A program made the position numbers and the translations under genes. From the NCBI GenBank assembly GCA_947177675.1, contig CAMWVK010000007.1, forward strand, positions 1 to 14,176: a DNA stretch of 14,176 nt. The letters run 5' to 3'. This DNA is from an uncultured Mucispirillum sp. (GTDB lineage: Bacteria > Chrysiogenota > Deferribacteres > Deferribacterales > Mucispirillaceae). Positions within the stretch are counted from its first letter, which is position 1; every line of letters starts with the position of its first letter. The notes beneath the pieces were generated by a model. The model searched no databases. It saw nothing but the letters and a program-made list of their open reading frames with translations, and was not told where the DNA came from. This document shows positions 1 through 6,937 of this stretch, piece by piece.

Positions 1-152
1 GTATATATATTATCCTGTTCTATATCTTTATATAAACTGTAACTTATACAGCCTTCTTCCTGCCTGCTTTTTTCAACAAGCTCTTTTAATATTTTTACTA
101 ATTCTTCTATACAGTTTTCTTTTACTGTATGTCTGGCTGTTATTTTAATCAT
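1..152 (-). CDS. ABM-fold (YgiN-like) monooxygenase family protein, N-terminal part
   Basis: Fifty codons read leftward from an ATG and run off the window edge, so the C-terminus is missing. The product begins MIKITARHTVKENCIEELVK and continues with a helix rich in Leu, Lys and Glu, then an EEGCISYSLYKD segment. That pattern (short beta strand, long amphipathic helix, then E-x-G-C-x-x-Y-x-L) is typical of the antibiotic biosynthesis monooxygenase fold, small dimeric proteins of about 95-105 residues such as the quinol monooxygenase YgiN. An ATG two codons earlier (156-158) is possible, but the AAGGA ribosome binding site lies only a few bases from it, against about 8 bases for the ATG chosen here. 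It follows the Hpt gene on the same strand after a 73-base gap with no obvious terminator. The substrate cannot be told; many family members are uncharacterised. Confidence 0.72.
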   Translation of the reverse strand, partial: MIKITARHTVKENCIEELVKILKELVEKSRQEEGCISYSLYKDIEQDNIY

Positions 153-225
153 ATTCATCTTCCTTTTATCATATTTTGCACGAACAAAAAATATGTAAAT
201 TTTCTCTAATATTCATATAATAATT

Positions 226-558
226 TTATGCTGTTTCTTTATAGTCTATTTGTCCTGTAGTAAACACTTCTGCTAATTCATAATAAAGTTTATCATACTT
301 TTCTGTTTCCATATTATTTGCAGCACGAACAAGAGATGCAGCAGCCTGCTTAATATCTTCAAGTCTTAACCTGTAAGCTGCCCCATATATATTATGAGAA
401 TGACGGATTACTGCTTCATTATCGCCTTTTTCAATACTTTGTGGGATACGCTCCAAATCTTTTGAACAGATAGTAAAAAAATCATGCACAAAGCCTTTTA
501 AAAGCTCTGTATTAGCTATTCCTGTAGATTTTGCAAGTGTTTCCATATCAACTTTCAT
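226..558 (-). CDS. Hpt-domain histidine phosphotransfer protein
   Basis: This 110-residue soluble protein consists of one Hpt four-helix domain. Residues 51-64 read IRHSHNIYGAAYRL, which aligns with the Hpt signature (H-x-L-K-G), making His55 the likely phosphoacceptor. The usual Lys of the signature is Tyr58 here, a mild departure. The following stretch (EDIKQAAASLVRAA) fits the next Hpt helix. It starts with a perfect AGGAGG six bases before ATG and lies 16 bases after the stop of the hybrid kinase gene. That kinase ends in a receiver domain and has no Hpt domain of its own, so the likely role is to take phosphate from the kinase receiver and pass it to an unlinked response regulator not seen here. 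No output regulator is present in the window. Confidence 0.85.
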   Translation of the reverse strand: MKVDMETLAKSTGIANTELLKGFVHDFFTICSKDLERIPQSIEKGDNEAVIRHSHNIYGAAYRLRLEDIKQAAASLVRAANNMETEKYDKLYYELAEVFTTGQIDYKETA

Positions 559-585
559 TAAAAGCCTCCTATTTTCAGGCTTTTA
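559..585 (-). promoter_or_regulatory. Hairpin over kinase stop codon and Hpt ribosome binding site
   Basis: On the minus strand, a 9-base arm (559-567) is perfectly complementary to 577-585 with a 9-base loop between. The kinase stop codon (575-577) sits at the loop edge, and half of the AGGAGG used by the Hpt gene (565-570) is inside the stem. A ribosome ending translation of the kinase would melt this stem, so it could couple Hpt synthesis to kinase translation. The 3' arm ends in four U, so a weak terminator or attenuator is an alternative reading. Confidence 0.5.
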
Positions 586-3500
586 GATACTGGAGTAACA
601 CCTCTTGAAGTTTATCAAAGTTGATTGGTTTTGCAATATGACTATTCATACCGCTTGCAATAAAATTATCCATATCTTCTTTAATAACATTTGCAGTCAA
701 TGCTATAATTGGAACAGATATACCCATAGCTCTGATTTCTTTTGTGGCTGAAACACCATCCATAATCGGCATATGTATATCCATAAATATAATATCAAAT
801 ACTTTGCCACTTGATACTATATCTACAGCTTCCTGACCATTACCTGCAACAGTAACATTAAAGCCTGCTTTTTGAAGGAAGATAACTATAAGTTTTTGGT
901 TAACTGGGTTATCTTCCACCACTAAAATATCGCCTTTCAGCACAACTTTCTTATCTGTATCGGATAATCTTTCATCTTCTTTATAATTTTTTTGCATTAA
1001 TCTTGCAAACATATTATGTAGTCTTGTTAATGTGACTGGTTTTAGGAAAATATGGCTTATACCATCTATTTTACTGATTTCATTTTTATATATGCTGTAT
1101 GAGCCAACTATATATTTAACTTTATCTTTATATGGCATTTTAGCAAATATTTTTTTAAACTGCTCTATGTCCCTGCCTGCATCAATAAGCACATAGTCTG
1201 TATCTTCTGTAATTTTACTGTAATCACCATTACAGTCAGCTACTTTTATATTTAAAGAAGACATATATTCATTTAATACTATGCCACACTTACCCTTGCT
1301 TTCAAAAAGCAGCATTTTAAAGTTTGTATCAAATTTTTCAATATAGTCTGTGTAATCAATTATTTTCAATGAAAGCTCAAAAGAAAATGTAGAGCCTGTA
1401 TTTTCTTTTGTTTCAAGCTCCAATTGAGAATTCATCATTTCAAGCATACTGTTAGATATAGACAGACCAAGCCCTGTGCCACCAAACCGTCTTGTAATAG
1501 ATGTATCACCTTGAGCAAAAGGAGAGAATATTTTTTCCTTAGCATCATTATCTATGCCAATGCCAGTATCTGTTACAGAAAATTTTACTCTTGCTACCCC
1601 ATTTTCTTTATAGATACAGCGAACATCTAACGATATATTGCCATTCTCTGGAGTAAATTTCACAGCATTAGATAAAAGGTTTATCATAATCTGTTTAATT
1701 TTTAAAGAATCGCCTAAAACTTTCTGTGGTAAGAGCGGGTCTGTATAACTTGTAATTTCTATTTTTTTCTCTTCAGCTCTAGCTATATACATATCTGCTA
1801 TTGCTTCAATATCTGTTACAATACTAAATGGCACTTTTTCAAGCTCCATTTTACCACTTTCAATTTTAGAAAAATCTAATATATCATTAACAACGCCTAA
1901 AAGACTTTCTGAACTGGCACTTATAATTTTAAGATATTCTTTTGCAGTTTCATCCACTTTACAGTCTTTTAAAAGAGCTAAAAATCCTAAAATACCATTA
2001 ATTGGAGTTCTGATTTCATGACTCATATTTGCTAGAAATAAGCTTTTAGCTTTACTTGCATATTCTGCCTCTGCTTTTGCAATATCACGAGCCTGCACCA
2101 TTTCCTGCAACTGTGCAACCATTGCATGCTCTTTCTCATTTAATTCAAGCAGTGTTTTCTGTGATTCTACTTTATCAAAAATATTTCTGTGTTCGCATAC
2201 TACAAGTCTTACATTACCCCGTTTATCTAAAATAGGAAAAAAGCTTATCATTTCATATATATTATTTTCTTCTTCTATAACTTCATAAGATATTTTGATT
2301 TTTTCTTTAAATACCTGTTTCACACAGCATTCCTGACATGCTCTTGTGCATCTGCCTACATAATGTTTGTAGCAGTTTACAATATTATCATAAGGGTCTG
2401 ACGCATGGCTTGAGTTGGAATATTCTAGTGTAAAATCCTTTTTATAAACAACTAGTGTATTGCCTGTTGCATTAATATAGTCTGTTAATATTGTAATAAA
2501 TTCTTCACTTCTATCTTCTTCTGCTTTTAATTCATTAATTGCAGAATATTCTGGTGTTAAGTCACTCATTACACATAAAATATTTATTATATCGCCCTGA
2601 CTTGTGGTAATAGGTGTGCTTGATATTGATAAAACAACCTTTTTACTGTGTTTTGTAGTAAATTTATAAATACCATTAAGTACAGTATTTGTGCTTTCAC
2701 GGTTAAAAGAGTTTATAAATTTTTCAGATTCACTACATCTTTTTGCAAAATGTGTAAGTGTTTCACCAATATATTCATCAATCTGACCACCCATTAAGTC
2801 CAAAAACTTCTGGTTTACATTAGTTATTACTAAATCTCTGTTGAATTCTATAATATGAGAAGAATTATCTACCGCCAGCTTATAGCCTTCTAATACTCTG
2901 TTAAGCTGCATAATAGAATGTTTATTTCTTTCCATAACAATTACAATAAATGCAAAAAGCCATAATGCAACAGTTATTAAAAGCCATAAGAAAAAGGCAA
3001 TATTTTTAAACTGGTGTATATAGCTGTTTGGCATAATCTCTGCCACATATCCAAGCTCATTATTATCAATATCATAAATGCTGATAAATACTCCCCAATA
3101 TCTTGTGCCATCTATATATATATCCTCAATAAAATTTTTTACATCTTTTCTAGAAGATACTACATTGTTTATATTATTAATTATAGCTTTTAACACAATA
3201 TCAGGTATATAGTAATGGCTGCCTGTCATAACTTTATATTTACTTATATCCTGACCTTGAATATCTTCTATACCACCTTTTTCTATGTATGTATTTTTAA
3301 TTAAAAATATATATGAGCTGGCATAAAGAGTTTCTATATGGTTTAAAAATGAATCTGCTGTCATACCTAATTCAATATATCCATATACCTCATTATTATA
3401 CTGAAGCTTGTGTGGAATAATTACTGCAATATCTTTAGAATCTATTGTAAAAAGTCTGCTTTCTTTTTCAGGATAAATTATATGAAAGCTGCTGTTAAAT

Positions 3501-3895
3501 GATGATGGGTCAAGTTCTCCATCAACATATCTGCCTATTAATTTGCCAGATTTATCATATATCCTTATTAAGTTAACAGAGCCACGGATAAAATTTACAT
3601 ACATATCAAGAAAATGGTGGTGTATACGCCTGATTGCATTTTCTCTTTCTTTACCTGTCAGACTGTTGATTTCTTTAATATCTTTTAAAAAAGCCTGATT
3701 AGTATATAATATCTGAAATTTAGACAAAGCATCATTTACTACATTGTTATAAATAATTTCCTTCTGTGTAGTAATAGTTTTAACTCTTGATGCTATTTCA
3801 GTATCTATTCTTCTGTCTAAATCATAAAGAATAAAAATAGATACAAATATCTCTATAACAACAAAAACAATAACAAGTAACTTAATATTATTCAT
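575..3895 (-). CDS. Membrane hybrid sensor histidine kinase (Cache-PAS-PAS-HisKA-HATPase-REC-REC)
   Basis: This 1106-residue sensor has a membrane helix at about 5-25, an extracytoplasmic region of about 270 residues resembling a double Cache domain (for example VNLIRIYDKSGKLIGRYV near 107-124), and a second helix at about 298-321. Inside follow a PAS domain (about 338-450), a second PAS-like domain (about 470-575) with a cysteine cluster at 508, 516, 520, 523 and 524, and a short coiled coil. The kinase core is complete: MSHEIRTP with phosphoacceptor His626, N-box Asn743, DTGIG at 776-780 and GGTGLG at 805-810. Two receivers follow. The first (about 855-970) has lost the N-terminal acidic pair (LLFES) but keeps LKP at 951-953. 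The second is intact: Glu994/Asp995, phosphoacceptor Asp1039, Thr1067 and Lys1089. It starts at ATG seven bases after AAGGGA. It probably forms a phosphorelay with the adjacent Hpt gene. The ligand is unknown. Confidence 0.95.
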   Translation of the reverse strand: MNNIKLLVIVFVVIEIFVSIFILYDLDRRIDTEIASRVKTITTQKEIIYNNVVNDALSKFQILYTNQAFLKDIKEINSLTGKERENAIRRIHHHFLDMYVNFIRGSVNLIRIYDKSGKLIGRYVDGELDPSSFNSSFHIIYPEKESRLFTIDSKDIAVIIPHKLQYNNEVYGYIELGMTADSFLNHIETLYASSYIFLIKNTYIEKGGIEDIQGQDISKYKVMTGSHYYIPDIVLKAIINNINNVVSSRKDVKNFIEDIYIDGTRYWGVFISIYDIDNNELGYVAEIMPNSYIHQFKNIAFFLWLLITVALWLFAFIVIVMERNKHSIMQLNRVLEGYKLAVDNSSHIIEFNRDLVITNVNQKFLDLMGGQIDEYIGETLTHFAKRCSESEKFINSFNRESTNTVLNGIYKFTTKHSKKVVLSISSTPITTSQGDIINILCVMSDLTPEYSAINELKAEEDRSEEFITILTDYINATGNTLVVYKKDFTLEYSNSSHASDPYDNIVNCYKHYVGRCTRACQECCVKQVFKEKIKISYEVIEEENNIYEMISFFPILDKRGNVRLVVCEHRNIFDKVESQKTLLELNEKEHAMVAQLQEMVQARDIAKAEAEYASKAKSLFLANMSHEIRTPINGILGFLALLKDCKVDETAKEYLKIISASSESLLGVVNDILDFSKIESGKMELEKVPFSIVTDIEAIADMYIARAEEKKIEITSYTDPLLPQKVLGDSLKIKQIMINLLSNAVKFTPENGNISLDVRCIYKENGVARVKFSVTDTGIGIDNDAKEKIFSPFAQGDTSITRRFGGTGLGLSISNSMLEMMNSQLELETKENTGSTFSFELSLKIIDYTDYIEKFDTNFKMLLFESKGKCGIVLNEYMSSLNIKVADCNGDYSKITEDTDYVLIDAGRDIEQFKKIFAKMPYKDKVKYIVGSYSIYKNEISKIDGISHIFLKPVTLTRLHNMFARLMQKNYKEDERLSDTDKKVVLKGDILVVEDNPVNQKLIVIFLQKAGFNVTVAGNGQEAVDIVSSGKVFDIIFMDIHMPIMDGVSATKEIRAMGISVPIIALTANVIKEDMDNFIASGMNSHIAKPINFDKLQEVLLQYLKA

Positions 3896-3949
3896 CCAAT
3901 TATCCCTTACAGTATTATATACATTAAAGTAGTGAATGCAGAGTTTTCA

Positions 3950-4102
3950 TTATCTTATATCTTCATCTGGCATAATTATAGCTGCAACAGCTTTAAACAT
4001 CTTATTATCAATAATAAAAAATACTTCCCTGTATTTTTTATTTAATCGTTTAGTCGCAATAAATGCTCCTGCTCTCACTAAAGCAAGTGCTTCCTGCACT
4101 TG
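3950..4102 (-). pseudogene. Decayed duplicate of the antiporter gene's 3' end
   Basis: Between the antiporter and the kinase lies an open frame of 50 codons that follows an in-frame TGA and has no ATG near its beginning. Its last residues, FKAVAAIIMPDEDIR, match the last residues of the adjacent antiporter, FKAAAAIVMPDEDIR. The DNA agrees over about 50 bases (3953-4002 against 4120-4169) with only scattered mismatches, several of them at third codon positions. Upstream of that the remnant reads KRLNKKYREVFFIIDNK, which does not align clearly with the antiporter. This suggests the relic of a second antiporter-type gene, or a partial tandem duplication that has since decayed. No ribosome binding site is evident. 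A short translated protein cannot be excluded. Confidence 0.6.
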
Positions 4103-4116
4103 TCAGTATATTAAAC

Positions 4117-5295
4117 TTACCTTATATCCTCATCTGGCATAACTATAGCCGCTGCAGCTTTAAAAATCCATGGAAATACAATAGCAGAAATCATTGATGC
4201 TAAAAGCACTGCGGATGTCTGCATTTTATCTATTAATTCTAAATCATAAAAGATACTTGATACAACAACAAGCATAGTAAGTGGATAAGAAAGACCTGTT
4301 GCAACAAGTACAAGTTTCCGTTTAGGGATAGATGAAAATAAAAGCAAAATTGTACCAGTCGCTTTTGATAAAAACAGTGATGTAATAATTACAAGTGCCA
4401 GTAAAATAACATCTTTCTGCATAAAATCATCAAATGTTACACGCATTCCAACTGATATAAAAAATATTGGTATAAAAAAACCATAACCTACTCCGCCAAG
4501 TTTATCAAGCACACCATCTCTGCCTGCAAAAACAAGAGCAAACATCATTCCACCAACGAATGCTCCCACAACAAACTCTATTTCTAAAACAGCAGCAAAA
4601 GCTACAAATGCAAAAAGTATTACAAAATTAGCTCTCATACCTGTTTCTGTTGAATTACCAACTTCTAAAAATACAGACTGTAAATTAGGCTTCCACCAAA
4701 GAGCAACCTTTAATATTTTCATAAATAAATAAATTACAATGAAAAATACTGCTAAATATAAAATCTGCCTTGCACTGTTTACAGTATATCCATATTTAGA
4801 TATTATAGTAAAGACAGTAAGTCCGGCAAGTGTTAATATTTCACCTATCATTGTAATAATTAAAAGCTTTTGTCCAAAATCTGTTTTTATAAGCCCAGTA
4901 TCTCTAAGCACTGGAAATAAAAGCCCTATACCTGATGTAAAAAATATAATAGCAAATGACCAGTGCAGGTTTAAGTAAAAGGATAAATGCCATGCAGCAA
5001 CTGCCACAGGAATAAATGCTGATACATAAAGCCAGAATTCTTTTCTTGATAAATCTCTGAACTTTTCAAAATCTATTTCAAGTCCGGCTAAATACATCAA
5101 TATTAAAAAACCAAGAGCTGAAAAATATTCTACCATCTCAAGCTGGTTTTCCCCATGGGGCAAAAGTGATGCTATGACTATTCCGTATATTATTTCCCCA
5201 ACAGCAGCAGGCAAAAGAAGCCGTTTGCTGATAAATGGCATAAAAAAAGCACCTATTGCCATAAGAAATAAAAACAGTGCTTCATGTTCAGTCAT
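4117..5295 (-). CDS. Cation/H+ antiporter, CPA2 (Kef/NapA-like) family membrane protein
   Basis: This is a 392-residue integral membrane protein with about 11-13 hydrophobic segments and no long soluble tail. Family hallmarks include GEIIYGIVIASLLP (33-46), LILMYLAGLEIDFEKF (64-79), FVVGAFVGGMMFAL (241-254) and FFIPIFFISVGM (273-284), all as in monovalent cation/proton exchangers of the CPA2 group. At the place where the ion-binding Asp-Asp usually sits, the sequence reads MIGEILTL (Gly151-Glu152), so the coupling residues differ from the NapA pattern. An ATG 14 codons earlier is open, but it lies inside the upstream gene and lacks a ribosome binding site. The chosen ATG has GAGG six bases upstream and overlaps the preceding stop (ATGACTGA), indicating translational coupling to the KTN/RCK regulator. 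The transported ion (K+ or Na+) is not determined by sequence alone. Confidence 0.88.
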   Translation of the reverse strand: MTEHEALFLFLMAIGAFFMPFISKRLLLPAAVGEIIYGIVIASLLPHGENQLEMVEYFSALGFLILMYLAGLEIDFEKFRDLSRKEFWLYVSAFIPVAVAAWHLSFYLNLHWSFAIIFFTSGIGLLFPVLRDTGLIKTDFGQKLLIITMIGEILTLAGLTVFTIISKYGYTVNSARQILYLAVFFIVIYLFMKILKVALWWKPNLQSVFLEVGNSTETGMRANFVILFAFVAFAAVLEIEFVVGAFVGGMMFALVFAGRDGVLDKLGGVGYGFFIPIFFISVGMRVTFDDFMQKDVILLALVIITSLFLSKATGTILLLFSSIPKRKLVLVATGLSYPLTMLVVVSSIFYDLELIDKMQTSAVLLASMISAIVFPWIFKAAAAIVMPDEDIR

Positions 5296-6703
5296 TAGAG
5301 TCCTCATCAGGAAGCATAAGAACACTGTTATTTGCACGAGATGCTATTAAAAAAGATGCATGAGGATTTAAAAAAGATATACTGTCTTTAGAGTTAGCTG
5401 CCACTATTAACAGGCTGTTTAACTTATCATCCACTTCTGATAAAACTTTATGAACAGGATTGCCTTCTAATATTAAAAGTGGTATTTTTGTTCTTGCTAA
5501 ATTTTCATAATCCCTGACAAAATTTTTACGGGATTCCATTTCATGAGTATCCTGATTAGTTTTCAATGCACCGGGTGGCACAACATATATACATCTGCAG
5601 GGCACTCCAAAATGAGCAGCAACTTCTGCACCTGTTTCTATGAGCCTTTCTGGAATACTGCCATTTAATAACACTATTACTTCATCATAAGGTGTTCTTC
5701 CCCTGCATATAAGAATAGGATGATAAGTTTTCTTAAAATAATATTTTAGTTTTCTATTAAATAAACCAAAACCAGCACTGCCTGAAACTGCTAATATACC
5801 TACATCATGAAGATATGCAGCACTGCGGAAATTTTTAAGTGTACCGCCAAACTCACAGCCAGCTTTTTGTATTATCTCTATTTCTTTTGTATCTGTAATT
5901 TTATGGCTTTCTGTATCATACCATAAATATTTTTTTGCCTTTGTATTATTAAAAAAGTAATTAATTTCAACAGAATCTTTATGGACTAAACCACCTGTAA
6001 GCACTGCAAAACACTGACCATACTGCAATGGAAATTCAGGCTTGCCTATCATTAAAATATTTACAATATTTTCCACAACTTTTGGTTCGCCCACAAGAAC
6101 AACTCTATCGCCTATCTGCAGCTTAAAATCACCATCAGGCACCATAAATGAGCCGTTTCTATATACTGCAGCCACTTTCCATCTGCTTGGTGCTAAAAAT
6201 CGCATTTTTCTGTCCACTATATGAGAACGCCTGCGAATAATAACTTCTACAATCTCACCATTGCCAAGCCCTATATTATTAGGTCTTGCATAGTTTTTTT
6301 GTATAATATTCAAAACAGATTCTGATGCAATCAATATAGGATTAATAACTTTAACATCAAACTGCTCTAATTCTTCACGCCTGTCATTTTTATAAAGCAT
6401 TAAAATAATTGGTATTTGAAGATTATATACTTGACGCGCTATTCTGCATATTTCTAATACAACATCAAAATCCTGCAGTGATGATACAATATGAGAAACA
6501 TCTTCTATATTAATTTTCTTCCATGTGACTATGCTGGATGCTTCACCCTCTATACCTGTTACATTATTATATTCATTAGTAACCCGCTCCACAAGGTCGC
6601 CATTTATATCTACAACAACGCATGGTCTTTCATCTGCCAGCATTTTTAATAATCTACGCTGGAAAAAACCAAGCCCAAAAAGTAACACTTTTTTAGCTGA
6701 CAA
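5288..6703 (-). CDS. KTN/RCK (TrkA-N/TrkA-C) regulator with C-terminal universal-stress-like domains
   Basis: This 471-residue cytosolic protein should gate the antiporter encoded next. Residues 4-34 form a Rossmann start (KVLLFGLGFFQRRL, then VVVDIN with Asp32 at the end of strand 2); the third glycine of the nucleotide loop is Gln15. The KTN fold runs to about 140. A TrkA-C-like domain follows (about 148-219, LQIGDRVVLVG at 195-205). Residues 225-335 and 338-467 look like two universal-stress-type (USP) halves: the first ends in HPILICRGR, the second starts YDEVIVLLNGS and ends in NNSVLMLP. The start is TTG, chosen because GGAG lies seven bases before it and no ATG follows in the Rossmann core. 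A near-consensus promoter lies just upstream. NAD(H) or adenine nucleotide binding is the expected signal input, inferred from family. Confidence 0.85.
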   Translation of the reverse strand: MSAKKVLLFGLGFFQRRLLKMLADERPCVVVDINGDLVERVTNEYNNVTGIEGEASSIVTWKKINIEDVSHIVSSLQDFDVVLEICRIARQVYNLQIPIILMLYKNDRREELEQFDVKVINPILIASESVLNIIQKNYARPNNIGLGNGEIVEVIIRRRSHIVDRKMRFLAPSRWKVAAVYRNGSFMVPDGDFKLQIGDRVVLVGEPKVVENIVNILMIGKPEFPLQYGQCFAVLTGGLVHKDSVEINYFFNNTKAKKYLWYDTESHKITDTKEIEIIQKAGCEFGGTLKNFRSAAYLHDVGILAVSGSAGFGLFNRKLKYYFKKTYHPILICRGRTPYDEVIVLLNGSIPERLIETGAEVAAHFGVPCRCIYVVPPGALKTNQDTHEMESRKNFVRDYENLARTKIPLLILEGNPVHKVLSEVDDKLNSLLIVAANSKDSISFLNPHASFLIASRANNSVLMLPDEDSND

Positions 6704-6734
6704 AATAATGCTCCATGAATATATTTTTTTCTAT

Positions 6735-6763
6735 ATTTTAATATGATTATTTTTATATGTCAA
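6735..6763 (-). promoter_or_regulatory. Sigma-70-type promoter for the KTN regulator/antiporter operon
   Basis: On the minus strand, a perfect TTGACA (6758-6763) is followed after exactly 17 bases by TAAAAT (6735-6740), one mismatch from consensus. Transcription would begin near 6728, giving a leader of about 25 bases that contains the GGAG (6711-6714) used by the TTG start. This is the clearest promoter match in the window. Confidence 0.75.
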
Positions 6764-6937
6764 TACAGCCATTATTTTATTTTAGATTTATTTATGTTAT
6801 CTGCTCTCAATGATATTATCTGTTTAAATATCAAAGCATTATAAATAGATATATCTGTTTTTAAATAAAATAACTTGACTATTTATTAAAAAAAAGGCAA
6901 AAGAATAGATTGTTACTTTAAATATATTTGAGGTTAT

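Noticed and set aside
3914..3919. Perfect TATAAT (minus strand) just before the kinase gene
   Set aside because: The start site it implies would fall within the AAGGGA ribosome binding site, and the hexamer 17 bases upstream is poor.
3936..4142. 68-codon plus-strand frame in the kinase/antiporter gap
   Set aside because: It is antisense to the antiporter tail and to its relic copy; the matching minus-strand protein ending explains the sequence.
5296..5337. Longer N-terminus of the antiporter
   Set aside because: The extra 14 residues lie within the end of the KTN regulator gene and lack a ribosome binding site; the ATG at 5293-5295 has GAGG at good distance.
6875..6880. TTGACT as -35 box for typA
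   Set aside because: The hexamer at 17 bases spacing (CAAAAG) is not a -10 box; other spacings are no better, so no promoter was called.
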